The notes: a model not told the origin generated them from the sequence alone. A stretch of 47,403 bases of DNA from Gemmatimonadales bacterium (GCA_007695195.1 REEG01000135.1:1-47403), one strand, 5' to 3'; shown: positions 34,296-43,242, counted from the stretch's first letter. Program-made: numbers and translations.

Positions 34296-35888
34296 ATGAC
34301 CTTCCCCGACCCGGACATGTCCATGAAACCCCTTGACCTCGGCATCTTCTTCTTCGCCAGCTCCGAGGGTGGGGACGACGCCCGGGACGGCTACCGACTC
34401 ATCCTGGAGGCGGCCCGCTTCGCCGACCGTCGCGGCTTCGCCTCACTCTGGATGCCCGAGCGGCACTTCCACGCCTTCGGTGGCCTCTCGCCCAACCCCG
34501 CCCTCCTGGCCGCCACCCTGGCCACCCACACCGAGCGCATCAGTCTCCGGTCCGGAAGCGTGGTGGTCCCCCTCCACCATCCGGCACGGATCGTGGAGGA
34601 GTGGTCGGTGGTGGACCAGCTCTCCGGCGGACGCGTGGAGTTGGGGGTGGCCGCCGGCTGGTTCCCCGACGACTTCGTCCTTGTGGACGGCGGGTACGAG
34701 GAGCGGAAGGACACCCTGGTGGAGCGGATCCACGAGATCCGAGCCCTCTGGCGGGGAGAGCCCCTCCGAGCGGTGAACGGGATGGGCGACGAGGTGAGCG
34801 TCCGGACCGTGCCCCGGCCGGTGCAGGCCGAGATCCCCATCTGGCTCACCGCCGCCATGTCGCCGGATAGTTTCCGGCAGGCGGGAACGCTGGGCACCCA
34901 CATCCTCACCCACCTCCTCTTCCAGGGCATTGATCAGCTCGCCGAGCGGATCCAGGAGTACCGGGCCGCATGGCGGGAGGCGGGCCACCCCGGCGAGGGC
35001 CAGGTCTCGGTCATGGTGCATACCCACGTCACCGACCACGACGAGGGCATCCGCGAGCTGGTGCGGGGGCCCATGAAGCAATATCTGGGAAGCTCCGTCT
35101 CCCTGGCGCACCGCTACCTCCAGTCCCTTCCCATCTTCCGCGACAACCCGGAGCTGACGGTGGAAGGGCTCTCCCCTGAGGCGGTGGACACGGCGCTGGA
35201 GTACTCCTTCGAGCGCTACTTCCGCACCAGCGGGCTCTTCGGCGCTCCCGAGTCGTGCCTCCCGCTCCTGGCGCGCCTCTCATCCATCGGTGTGGATGAG
35301 GTGGGATGCCTGGTGGACTTCGGCCTCCCGGTGGACCAGGTGCTGGCGGCGCTGGAACCGCTGGACCGCCTCCGTAAGCTGGCGGCGGAACCCACCGAGC
35401 TGGCCGCCTCCATCGCGGGCCCGCCGACCCGGGAGCCGCTGGGCTACGCCTCTCCCCTCCCGGTGGGTACCGCTACCAGCACCCGAGAGCCGGCCGCCGG
35501 GGGTGCAGGCGTGCCGGACACCCGTCTCGGCGACGGGTCAGCCACGCGCCTCGCCACCGCCTCCACCCCGGCCGCGGCGGAGATGGAAGCGGTCCTCTCA
35601 GGCGTCTGGAGCGAACTGCTGGAGCAGGACCGGGTCGATGTGGAGACCAACTTCTTCGAGTTGGGCGCCCACTCCCTCCTGGCCGTTCGCGCCGTGGAGC
35701 AGATCCGGGAGCGGACCGGCCATACGGTGGAAGTGGTGGACCTCTTCCGCTTCCCCACCGTCCGATCGCTGGCCCAGCACCTGGCCGGCGACGGCGACGC
35801 CGAGGAGGAAGGGATGGAGGAGGCCCGCGCCCGGGCGGCTCGGCGCCGGGGGGGGCGGCCCGGCGCGGACCGTCGGGCACGGCGGTAG
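34296..35888 (+). CDS. Luciferase-like monooxygenase fused to a phosphopantetheine carrier domain
   Basis: A 530-residue two-domain protein. Residues about 10-360 form a flavin-dependent luciferase-like monooxygenase of the kind found in natural-product assembly lines (MupA/Atu3671 type), with WMPERHFHAFGGLSPNP and RIVEEWSVVDQLSGGRVELG as typical segments. After a Pro/Thr/Ala-rich linker, residues about 427-505 form a peptidyl or acyl carrier domain; the phosphopantetheine serine is S460 in LGAHSLLAVR. The oxygenase would act on a substrate tethered to its own carrier. No adenylation, condensation, ketosynthase or phosphopantetheinyl transferase gene is in the window. The C-terminus is Arg-rich. 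Starts at 34317 and 34323 are alternatives. Confidence 0.85.
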   Translation: MTFPDPDMSMKPLDLGIFFFASSEGGDDARDGYRLILEAARFADRRGFASLWMPERHFHAFGGLSPNPALLAATLATHTERISLRSGSVVVPLHHPARIVEEWSVVDQLSGGRVELGVAAGWFPDDFVLVDGGYEERKDTLVERIHEIRALWRGEPLRAVNGMGDEVSVRTVPRPVQAEIPIWLTAAMSPDSFRQAGTLGTHILTHLLFQGIDQLAERIQEYRAAWREAGHPGEGQVSVMVHTHVTDHDEGIRELVRGPMKQYLGSSVSLAHRYLQSLPIFRDNPELTVEGLSPEAVDTALEYSFERYFRTSGLFGAPESCLPLLARLSSIGVDEVGCLVDFGLPVDQVLAALEPLDRLRKLAAEPTELAASIAGPPTREPLGYASPLPVGTATSTREPAAGGAGVPDTRLGDGSATRLATASTPAAAEMEAVLSGVWSELLEQDRVDVETNFFELGAHSLLAVRAVEQIRERTGHTVEVVDLFRFPTVRSLAQHLAGDGDAEEEGMEEARARAARRRGGRPGADRRARR

Positions 35889-35925
35889 GGAGAACCGAGC
35901 CGTACCAGGGGCGGGGCGGAATGAC

Positions 35926-37278
35926 CTACGGGTTGGCCTCCGCCTCCTTGGTCGTGATACGGATGACGCCGTGGGCGCCCGCTTCTCCCCAATGCGTCAG
36001 GGCGGCCTCCCCTTTGAAGACCTCCACCCGGGCGATGTCCACGGGATCTATTTCCGAGAGATCCTCAGACCAGACGTCGCCGTCCACCACGATGAGGGGC
36101 GACGGGCTCTCGGGGTCGGCGGCGCCGGCCCGGAGCGCGATGTCACTGGTCCTGAGCGGGGGCGTGGCTCCCGCATCGGGGGCCGATCCATCGGTCCCGG
36201 CGACGGTCTCCTCAGCCACTGTGGCGCTGGACTCCGCCTCCGTCGGCAGGGGCAGGGTGTCGGCGGTGGGCACATCCACCTGGCAGGCGGCCAGAAGGAC
36301 CGTCAGGGCCAGAAGTACTCCGGCGAGGGCGGTGGGAATACGGGAAAGGGGTGAGCGTGGCTTCATAGCGCGGATCCTCCTCTTGAGGTGTCGGGCGGGG
36401 GCGGAGAGGGTGAGGGCCGGGAGCGGGCCCAACGGTCGGTCTGTGCAGACGGAGAGCAGCGTCCATGCATAGGCGCGGCGGGAGACTCCACGCCTCAGGA
36501 CCCGGGCGTCACAGTCGGCCTCCAGTGCCTGCCGGAGGCGTCTGTGCTGGAGCCAAAGGAAGGGGTTCCACGGAACCATGATCAGGGCCAGGAGGCCGGC
36601 GGTGAGCAAGCGGGTATCGCCGGCCCTGCGGTGCTCCTCCTCGTGGAGAAGGATCATGCCGAGTCGGGGCTGATCCAGCGTCAGAAGTCGTTTCGGCAGA
36701 ACCAGCTGGGGGCGTGAGACCCCCACAACGGCAGGCCCCACATCGTCGGACAGCAGAAGCTCATGGCCCAGGACCCGGGCCGACGGCCACCGAGCCAGCC
36801 GACGCCGCAGGCGCCGCTGGGCCGCCGCAGCGCCTGTCAGGAAGGTGAGGGAGGCCAGGAGCCAGAACGCCAGGAACGCCCGGCCCGCCTCAGGCGGGGG
36901 CTCCCCGCCCAACACCGCACGGCCCAGGCCCCGGTGCAGGGTGGAGGCGACGTGGTTCACGGTAGAGGCCAGGAAGGTGGGGATCACGCCCACGACCTCC
37001 CTGGCGAGAGCGCGAACTCCCGCTCCAGCCGCCGGTTGATCCCCAGCTTCTCCCAGCGGCTCCACCGCCGCCACACCCTCGCCCGCCGTGGCCTGGGCTC
37101 CGGAACCCGGAGGCAGGGCACCACTGGCGGCCAATCCCAGGCTGCCCACACTCCCGGCCAGCGCCAGCGCCCACACCCAGCGGGTGGGGCTCCCCAGGGC
37201 GGCCAGGCCCCTTTCCAACCCCCAGGCGGCCAGGGTCAGAAGGCCGGAGAGCGCCACCCCGTAGAGGATCCAGCTCAT
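35926..37278 (-). CDS. M56 (BlaR1-like) peptidase with TonB-plug-like C-terminal domain
   Basis: A 450-residue membrane protein. Helices near 3-20, 33-52, 130-152 and 222-245 surround the zinc peptidase motif HEEEH (H212, E213, H216), with a further ligand likely in EADCDA (about 253-258). A helix at about 314-332 leads to an extracytoplasmic part. Its last 55 residues (PLIVVDGDVW, IARVEVFKGEAA, HGVIRITTK) resemble the plug of SusC-type TonB-dependent receptors, not the penicillin-binding sensor of BlaR1. It is coupled to the BlaI-type repressor gene by ATGA. By analogy it would cleave the repressor when its outer domain senses a signal. Confidence 0.85.
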   Translation of the reverse strand: MSWILYGVALSGLLTLAAWGLERGLAALGSPTRWVWALALAGSVGSLGLAASGALPPGSGAQATAGEGVAAVEPLGEAGDQPAAGAGVRALAREVVGVIPTFLASTVNHVASTLHRGLGRAVLGGEPPPEAGRAFLAFWLLASLTFLTGAAAAQRRLRRRLARWPSARVLGHELLLSDDVGPAVVGVSRPQLVLPKRLLTLDQPRLGMILLHEEEHRRAGDTRLLTAGLLALIMVPWNPFLWLQHRRLRQALEADCDARVLRRGVSRRAYAWTLLSVCTDRPLGPLPALTLSAPARHLKRRIRAMKPRSPLSRIPTALAGVLLALTVLLAACQVDVPTADTLPLPTEAESSATVAEETVAGTDGSAPDAGATPPLRTSDIALRAGAADPESPSPLIVVDGDVWSEDLSEIDPVDIARVEVFKGEAALTHWGEAGAHGVIRITTKEAEANP

Positions 37279-37649
37279 GGGGCCTCCTCGCCCAGTTCGT
37301 CCAGGAGTCGGCGCATGCGATCCAACTCCGCCGCCGGAATGGTCCGGGCCGACACGAGGCGAGCCAGCGTGAGTTCCGCCGACCCGTGGAAGATCTTGTC
37401 CACCACCCGGTCCAACGCCGAATCCCCCGCCCGCTCCGCCTCTACCACCGGGAAGTACCGGTAGGCCCGCCCCTCCTTCTCGTGGCGGACGTACCCCTTC
37501 TCTTCCAGGATCTGCAGGATCTTGAGGATGGTGGTGTAGGCGGCCTCTCCTCCCAGGGCCTCCCGGACCTCGGCCACGGTTCCGGAACCGTCCCGCCAGA
37601 GGACGCTCATGACGTCGAGCTCGCGCTGGGAAAAGGTGATGTCGTCCAT
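37275..37649 (-). CDS. blaI: BlaI/MecI/CopY family transcriptional repressor
   Basis: A 124-residue winged-helix repressor of the penicillinase-repressor family. The DNA-binding part is residues 5-75, with the recognition helix in YTTILKILQILEEKGYV and the RAYRYFPV wing; the C-terminal helices dimerise. The M56 peptidase encoded next is expected to inactivate it by cleavage. The two genes overlap by 4 bp. Candidate operator half-sites lie 20-100 bp upstream. The symbol names the family only; no beta-lactamase gene is in the window. Confidence 0.9.
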   Translation of the reverse strand: MDDITFSQRELDVMSVLWRDGSGTVAEVREALGGEAAYTTILKILQILEEKGYVRHEKEGRAYRYFPVVEAERAGDSALDRVVDKIFHGSAELTLARLVSARTIPAAELDRMRRLLDELGEEAP

Positions 37650-37668
37650 CCCGCCTCCAGAAGGCAGC

Positions 37669-37752
37669 TACGAATCGGTGGGTACGAACCCCTTCGTTAC
37701 TACCACCAACCTACACCCCACTCCCGGCCCTGTCTACCCACATGTTCGTAAT
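37669..37752. promoter_or_regulatory. Candidate BlaI operator cluster
   Basis: TACGAA occurs at 37669-37674 and 37683-37688, the near-inverted TTCGTT at 37693-37698, and TTCGTA at 37745-37750. The middle pair forms a pseudo-palindrome. All lie in the 219-bp divergent region between the blaI-like gene and the hydrolase lipoprotein gene, so both could be regulated from here. Confidence 0.4.
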
Positions 37753-37868
37753 TGGTCGATCCCGGGACCTTGTTCCGACGACGGGCGGGACGTACGGTGC
37801 GGAGGATCCTTCCTCCGCCCCCGCCCAGATCTCCCCCTTAGCCGCCACCCGGAGCCCTCGCCCCCGTC

Positions 37869-39887
37869 ATGCCTCCACACGTCCTCCCTCGCCCTCTCCG
37901 GGCCGGCCCTCTCCGAGCCCACCCACTCCGGGCCAGACCCCGACGCCAGGTGGTCCCCCTCCTGGGCACCCCCCTCCTGGCCATCATCCTCCTGGCCGGG
38001 TGCGCCGGCTCCCTCCATCTGGCGGAGAGCGACCACCCCCGGGTCCTGGCCCACCAGGCCATCGCCGGCGACAGCCCCTCCACCCCCGGCCCCTGGGAGG
38101 TAGGCTTCCTCACCTACGGGAGCGGGACGGACCGGCAGCGCCCCGAATACGCCGAGGGCGTGGCCTTCACCACCACCAGCGTCGACGCCTCCCCCTTCGC
38201 CCGACGCACCGAACAAGCCCGCTTCTGGCGCCGCTACTGGGGGTTCGACGAGACCGAATTTCCGCGGAATGGCCGGGTCTGGTATCCGGAAGGCGAAGGC
38301 CCCTTCCCCCTGGTCCTGGTGGTGCACGGGAATCACGACCCCCGCCGCTCCTCGGATCGGGGGTACGCGTACCTGGGCGAGCTCCTGGCGAGCCGCGGGT
38401 TCATCGTCACCTCGGTGGACATGAACTTCCTGAACGGCCGCATCCGGGGCGAGAACGACGCCCGGGGGTGGATGCTCCTGAAGCACCTGGAGGCGTGGGA
38501 AGGGTTCACCGCCGACCCGGACAACCCCTTCCACGGAAAGGTGGACTGGGACCGCATCGCCCTCATGGGGCACTCCCGGGGAGGCGAGGCGGTGGGGCAC
38601 GCCGCCGCCTTCAACCAGCTCCGGCACTACCCCGACGACGCCGCAGTCACCTTCGACTTCGGCTACCGGATCCGGTCGCTGGTGGCCATCGCCCCGGTGG
38701 ACGGACAGTACCTCCCCGCCGACCGGCCCGTCCCCCTGGAAGACGTGAACTACCTGGTCTTCCACGGCTCCCACGACGGCGACGTGACCTCCTTCGCCGG
38801 GCTCCGCCAGTACCAGCGCGTCTCGTTCACCGGCGAGGTGCCGGCCTTCAAGTCGTCGGTATACGTCTACCGGGCCAACCACGGCCAGTGGAATACCGGG
38901 TGGGGTCCGCTGGACAGTGGCCCCCGGAGTCCGCGCATCCTCCGGCTGGACGGCCTCCTCCCCATGGAAGATCAGCTCGAGTTCGCTCGGGTCTGGATCA
39001 CCGCCTTCCTCGAGGCCACCCTCCTGGGCGAGGAGCGCTGGCTCCCCCTCTTCCGGGACCACCGCACGGCAGGGGAATGGCTCCCGCCCACCATGTACAA
39101 GACCCGCTTCGAGCACAGCACGTTCGTCCCCCTGGCCGACTTCACCGAGGACATCGACCTCACCACCGGCACCACTCCCGGGGTCACCCTGGAGGGCGAG
39201 GGGCTCTCCACCTGGCGGGAGGGAGAGCTGGTCCTTCGCTCCCGGCTGACGGCGCAGCAACAGCGTTCCCAGGAAGCCCGCGCCGTGTGGCTGGGCTTTC
39301 ATGGCTCGGAGGAAGGGCAGGAGCGCGCCGCGACGCCCCCTCCCCGGTGGACCGTGCGGCTGGACGAGGGGACTGCGGCCCAGGTGGGGATGGGCCTCGG
39401 CGCCACCCTGGACTTCGTCATGGGCGCCACGGAACGCCGACCCGGACCGGCCGACGAGGACGACGAGGACACGGAGACGCAGGAGGCCGGGAACGAGCCG
39501 GATCAACCGGCCCCCGACGCCACCCCGGAAGGCCCCCTGGACCTATCGGTGGTCCTGGTGGACGACGCCGGAAGCGTCGCCTCCCTTCCCCTCTCCCACT
39601 TCGGACCGCTCCGGAAGCCGCTGGAGATCCGCATCCTCCGGCGCTCCGACCTGGAGGCGGACCGCTTCCCCACCCTCCACGAGGTGGTGGGGCACCACTT
39701 CTCCCTCCCGCTGGACGAGTTCGTGGCGGTGAACCCCTCGCTTCGTCCGGACCAGATTCGGGAGATCCGCCTGGAGTTCGACCGGACCAGGGTGGGCGAG
39801 GTCTGGCTCACCCGGCTGGGGGTGAGCCAACCCGACGACGGCTTCCTGCAGCCCCGGGTGCCCGCAGGCGCCAACGGAACCCCGTAG
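37869..39887 (+). CDS. Alpha/beta-hydrolase lipoprotein with C-terminal beta domain
   Basis: This 672-residue protein has an Arg/Pro-rich N-terminus followed by a lipobox (LLAGC, Cys 45), so it is probably anchored in the envelope. The hydrolase part (about 110-400) keeps the oxyanion segment VVHGNHDP, nucleophile S236 in MGHSRGGE, acid D303 in HGSHDGD and H338 in RANHGQWN. The shape resembles platelet-activating-factor acetylhydrolase or chlorophyllase-like esterases. Residues about 420-660 form a beta-rich region with an acidic low-complexity insert (around 525-555). It diverges from the blaI/M56 pair and may be one of its targets. The substrate is unknown. The start lacks a clear ribosome binding site. 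Confidence 0.8.
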   Translation: MPPHVLPRPLRAGPLRAHPLRARPRRQVVPLLGTPLLAIILLAGCAGSLHLAESDHPRVLAHQAIAGDSPSTPGPWEVGFLTYGSGTDRQRPEYAEGVAFTTTSVDASPFARRTEQARFWRRYWGFDETEFPRNGRVWYPEGEGPFPLVLVVHGNHDPRRSSDRGYAYLGELLASRGFIVTSVDMNFLNGRIRGENDARGWMLLKHLEAWEGFTADPDNPFHGKVDWDRIALMGHSRGGEAVGHAAAFNQLRHYPDDAAVTFDFGYRIRSLVAIAPVDGQYLPADRPVPLEDVNYLVFHGSHDGDVTSFAGLRQYQRVSFTGEVPAFKSSVYVYRANHGQWNTGWGPLDSGPRSPRILRLDGLLPMEDQLEFARVWITAFLEATLLGEERWLPLFRDHRTAGEWLPPTMYKTRFEHSTFVPLADFTEDIDLTTGTTPGVTLEGEGLSTWREGELVLRSRLTAQQQRSQEARAVWLGFHGSEEGQERAATPPPRWTVRLDEGTAAQVGMGLGATLDFVMGATERRPGPADEDDEDTETQEAGNEPDQPAPDATPEGPLDLSVVLVDDAGSVASLPLSHFGPLRKPLEIRILRRSDLEADRFPTLHEVVGHHFSLPLDEFVAVNPSLRPDQIREIRLEFDRTRVGEVWLTRLGVSQPDDGFLQPRVPAGANGTP

Positions 39888-39988
39888 CTGAGCCAGGCGG
39901 TCCCCGGGGTTCCGAGACCGTTTGCGCCCCCCCTTGCCCACCGCGGCAGGGGATGACCGGCGATGACCGGCCCGGCGACGCCCCTCCC

Positions 39989-41077
39989 CTACCGGAACCG
40001 GAGGGCCACCCCGTGGACCCGACCGCCGTCGGACCGGGGACGCACGCCGTACTCCAGGGTGAAGCTGTCGCCCAGGAAGGCGCCGCCCATGCTCCAGGGC
40101 GACGTGCCGACGCGGCGACCGCTCTCGAGCCCGGCCCGGCCCACGAAGGTCCGCCCCGCCACGGGCCACCACCCCACCTCCACCCCGATCCCGGCCCGGG
40201 GCCGGTACCCCTGCCGCACCGTCAGCCCCCCCATGGCGGCCACGTCCAGGGGACCCAGCGGCGTGGCCGTGGTCCCGAACCCGGCACGAGCCCAGCGCGG
40301 ATGAAGGCGATCACCCGAGGGCGGAAGCTCCAGCGACGGTCCCAGCCCACCCCCCGACACCCCCAGCGTCACCGGACCCACCTCGGCGGCCACCCCCAGA
40401 TCCAGATGGGCGGTGGCGTCCCGCGCCTCTCCCCGGCGTGCCTCCATCCCGGTGAGGGCGGCCCCCACCCGAATGCCCTTCACGGTGCGTCCGAGCCCGG
40501 CGGTGACGGCGCCCACGGTGGTGCCTTCCCCCCCCGGAGCTCCCTCGACTCCGTCCACTCCACCGGCCGCGGCGCCCCCGTCCCACACCCGCACCCCCAG
40601 CCCAGCCCCACCTCCCCACCACGCCGTGGCCGCCGCCATGGAAAGCCAACCCACTTCCGGATACAGGCGACCCGCCGCCACTCCCGAGCCCCGGGCCCGC
40701 TCCACCAGGGCCGGATTCCCGAAGAGGAGATCGGGATCCCGGTCCGCCAGGGGGAGGGCACCGCCCAACCCGAGAGAGCGGATGGAGGGAGGCACCCCCG
40801 GATCACCGGTGAGCTGAGCCCCACCTTGTACCGGCACGAGAAGGGCCGGAACCGTGACCACAAGCGCCAGGACCACCCCAAGGAGCGGAATGGCGGAGCC
40901 CTCGGAAACGGCCGGAGCGGCACGGGAACCAGCTCGAGCGGGGCGGCTCAACCGGTTGAGCCACCAGCACCGGACCCTGGACAGAGGAGGTAGAGAAGGC
41001 ATGAGGCCGTTGTCTGGAGGAAGGGAGGACCGGGATGTGAGAACAGGGGCCCGAGCGGAGAGGCCGGTGGGACTCAC
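39989..41077 (-). CDS. Predicted outer-membrane beta-barrel protein
   Basis: A 362-residue protein with a hydrophobic signal-like segment (about 62-85, ending at VQGGAQ) and then Gly-rich amphipathic strands to a C-terminal Phe-Arg. The start of the mature part (RSLGLGGALPLADRDPDLLF) resembles PorV/FadL-like barrels, where a Gly-rich region precedes a short Asn-Pro motif (here GNPAL). GTG 41077 overlaps the stop of the AI-2E transporter gene by 4 bp, so coupling favours it, though ATG 41002 gives a shorter leader. It is the last gene of a six-gene minus-strand operon. The 100 bp beyond it, towards the convergent hydrolase gene, hold no clear terminator. Confidence 0.65.
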   Translation of the reverse strand: MSPTGLSARAPVLTSRSSLPPDNGLMPSLPPLSRVRCWWLNRLSRPARAGSRAAPAVSEGSAIPLLGVVLALVVTVPALLVPVQGGAQLTGDPGVPPSIRSLGLGGALPLADRDPDLLFGNPALVERARGSGVAAGRLYPEVGWLSMAAATAWWGGGAGLGVRVWDGGAAAGGVDGVEGAPGGEGTTVGAVTAGLGRTVKGIRVGAALTGMEARRGEARDATAHLDLGVAAEVGPVTLGVSGGGLGPSLELPPSGDRLHPRWARAGFGTTATPLGPLDVAAMGGLTVRQGYRPRAGIGVEVGWWPVAGRTFVGRAGLESGRRVGTSPWSMGGAFLGDSFTLEYGVRPRSDGGRVHGVALRFR

Positions 41078-42207
41078 GGGAGAATGGCGGTCCCGGGCGA
41101 CTCCCCATCCGGTGGGTCCAGCGTGAGCCGGGCCATCTCCATGAGGGTGAGGGCCGTCACGAAGAGGACGGGACCCACAAAGATGCCGACTCCGCCGAAG
41201 ACCACCAGTCCGCCCAGGACGCTGAAGAATACCACCAGGGGGTGCAACTGGGCGCGGTTCCCCACGAACACGGCCCGAAGGACGTTGTCCACCGATGAGA
41301 TCACCGCGAGCCCCAGGACAAGGAGGGCCAATGCCTTCCAGGGCGAGCCCGCCACCAGCAGGATGATGCTGGCGGGCATCCAGACCAGAAAGGGACCGAT
41401 CACCGGGAGAAGAGAGAGGAGCCCCATGATCAGTCCCCAGAGCGCCGGCGCCGGAAGACCCAGGGCCCAGAAGGCCACTCCGCCCAGGATGCCCTGGACC
41501 ACGGCCACCAGGAGTGAGCCGAAGACGGCCGCGAAGCTGACCTCGGCGGCCCGGGACATGAGACGCTCCGTCAAGGTGCGCTCCATGGGGATGGCATCCT
41601 TGAACTTCTCGGCCAGGGCGTCGCCGTCACGAAGAAGGTAGTAGATGGTGAAGAGGGCGGTGAGGGTCTGGAGAAACCAGCCGCCAAGCCCCGAGAAGAG
41701 GCCCAGGGTACGGGTGGCCAGCGTACCGGCCACCTCCCGCGCCTGATCCGTGAGGTTGGCGGTGACCTCCGCGGGATCCATTCCGATCCGGTGGGCAAGG
41801 TAATCGATCCAGAGATAGGCCCGTCCCCCGGGTTCCAGGGCCTGGCTCGCCGCCGCCGCCACCAGATCGATCCCGATTCTGGCCTGGTGGAAGAGGATGA
41901 GGGAGATCCCCAGGACGGGGAGCAGCACCATGAGAAAGAGGACGGCCGTCCCCACAATGGCGGCCAGCGCCGGCCTGCGCACCCATTCCCGGAACGGGTG
42001 ATAGGCGGGCCAGGCCAGGGCCACCACTACCAGACTTGTGAGGATGGCGGGAAGGAAGGGTCGCAGCATGGTGCCCACCAGAACCACGCCTCCCAGGGCC
42101 AGAACCGCCAGGAAGACCCGCCGGAGACGATCCGCATCCGAGGCCGGGACCACCCCCCGGGCCTCCGCCCCCTCCTCGCTCCCCTGAACCTCCGGTGGCT
42201 TCCCCAT
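41074..42207 (-). CDS. AI-2E family transporter (PerM/YdiK-like)
   Basis: A 377-residue polytopic inner-membrane protein with about eight hydrophobic segments. Family features are the paired helices at about 32-75, the GLPAPALWGLIMGLLSLLPVIGPFLVW segment (key motif LPVIGP near 275) and the LHPLVVFFSVLGG stretch near the C-terminus. Members are trimeric or pentameric and include an autoinducer-2 exporter, Na+/H+ antiporters and proteins of unknown cargo. It lies 3 bp after the unknown 343-residue gene and is coupled to the barrel gene. The cargo here may be the product of the ATP-grasp enzyme of the same operon, which is inference. Confidence 0.88.
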   Translation of the reverse strand: MGKPPEVQGSEEGAEARGVVPASDADRLRRVFLAVLALGGVVLVGTMLRPFLPAILTSLVVVALAWPAYHPFREWVRRPALAAIVGTAVLFLMVLLPVLGISLILFHQARIGIDLVAAAASQALEPGGRAYLWIDYLAHRIGMDPAEVTANLTDQAREVAGTLATRTLGLFSGLGGWFLQTLTALFTIYYLLRDGDALAEKFKDAIPMERTLTERLMSRAAEVSFAAVFGSLLVAVVQGILGGVAFWALGLPAPALWGLIMGLLSLLPVIGPFLVWMPASIILLVAGSPWKALALLVLGLAVISSVDNVLRAVFVGNRAQLHPLVVFFSVLGGLVVFGGVGIFVGPVLFVTALTLMEMARLTLDPPDGESPGTAILP

Positions 42208-42210
42208 GCC

Positions 42211-43242
42211 CTACCCGCTGCTTCCCGACGACGACGGCTCGGGCACCTCCGTTCCGAACCCGCCGGCGGCTGAGCGTCGATAATCCTTGGGCGAGAAGCG
42301 CGGGCGCCGTGCCGAGCCCTGGAAGGGCCGCGGCCGGAGCTCCGGATCCCACACCGGAACATGCTGGATCTCGATTCCGCCGGTGAGGAGCTCCGAGAAC
42401 CATTCCACCAGATCCGCCAGCGGCACGTGGGGCCCCGCCGCCGGCGCGTCGGGTCCCTCCTCGTCGCCGGCCCACCCCAGATAGACCACCCGCCCGATCC
42501 CGGCATCCCGCAGTACCCGGGGCGTGGGGAGGATGGAGTCATCCAGGTAGTAGCGGTTGTCGAATTCACCCGGGCGCCCCTTCCGGGTCCCCAGCCGCAT
42601 GGCATCGCAGACCCACAGAGGCGGCGCATCGGTGGCCAGGCGCCCCCGGGCCTCGGCCAGCGTCGACGCCCAGCGAAGCAGCTCCGCCACCAGGAGGTCG
42701 GCAGGAAGAAGTGCCTTGGGGTGGGGCCAGTGATCGAAGGTGCACACCGGCTGCGCCTCCCCGTCGGCCACGAGCCACGCTGCCGCCTCCACCGCCGCCC
42801 GCCCCGGCAGGTCCACGACGCACAGCGTCCCGGGCTCGAGCCATCCCGGCGCCGGCGCCCCGGGTCGGGCGTGTCGAGGGAGGAGGAAATCCCCGTCGGG
42901 CCTCACGGGAGTCGCCCCGGCCGAGGACGCTCCGGCCCGCTCCGCAGTCTCGAGCCGGGTCCGTTCCGCCTCCACCACCGCCTCCGGTGTGGGTCCGATC
43001 CGGCGTCGATCCATCCAGTCCACCGAGGCGAAGAGGGGGATGGCATGGTACGGCTCCCAGGGACTCCCCTGGAGAGGACCCCACACCTGGAAGAGGGGCT
43101 CGCTCCGGGCAAAGGCCTGCCAGTCCCGTCCACCCCGGGCGTCGGACGCCTGGGGATCCCCGGCCGTGCGCCCCTTCACCAGTCGGATGGGGAGCCGGAG
43201 CCGGCCCAGGGCCTCAAAGAAGTTGGACCACCGTTGCCACAT
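42211..43242 (-). CDS. Protein of unknown function in the ATP-grasp operon
   Basis: I do not recognise this 343-residue soluble protein. It has no signal peptide or membrane segment. Alternating hydrophobic strands and helices (TLCVVDLPGRAAVEAAAWLV near 135-155, LWVCDAMRLG near 215-225, GRVVYLGWAGDEE near 255-268) suggest an alpha/beta fold. FDNRYYLDDSILPTPRVL (about 231-248) may be a conserved motif. The C-terminus is Ser/Gly-rich. ATG 43242 is chosen because GAGG lies seven bases before it; ATG 43254 is possible. Either start overlaps the end of the ATP-grasp gene by 29-41 bp, which argues strongly for joint translation and function. Confidence 0.75.
   Translation of the reverse strand: MWQRWSNFFEALGRLRLPIRLVKGRTAGDPQASDARGGRDWQAFARSEPLFQVWGPLQGSPWEPYHAIPLFASVDWMDRRRIGPTPEAVVEAERTRLETAERAGASSAGATPVRPDGDFLLPRHARPGAPAPGWLEPGTLCVVDLPGRAAVEAAAWLVADGEAQPVCTFDHWPHPKALLPADLLVAELLRWASTLAEARGRLATDAPPLWVCDAMRLGTRKGRPGEFDNRYYLDDSILPTPRVLRDAGIGRVVYLGWAGDEEGPDAPAAGPHVPLADLVEWFSELLTGGIEIQHVPVWDPELRPRPFQGSARRPRFSPKDYRRSAAGGFGTEVPEPSSSGSSG

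Noticed and set aside
39951-39972. Short direct repeat GATGACCGGC as an attachment or integration site
   Set aside because: Only two 10-bp copies, with no integrase, transposase or tRNA nearby.
37742-40993. A 1083-codon plus-strand frame across the hydrolase and barrel genes
   Set aside because: It is Pro/Gly/Arg-rich without domains and conflicts with a clear lipoprotein-hydrolase in another frame.
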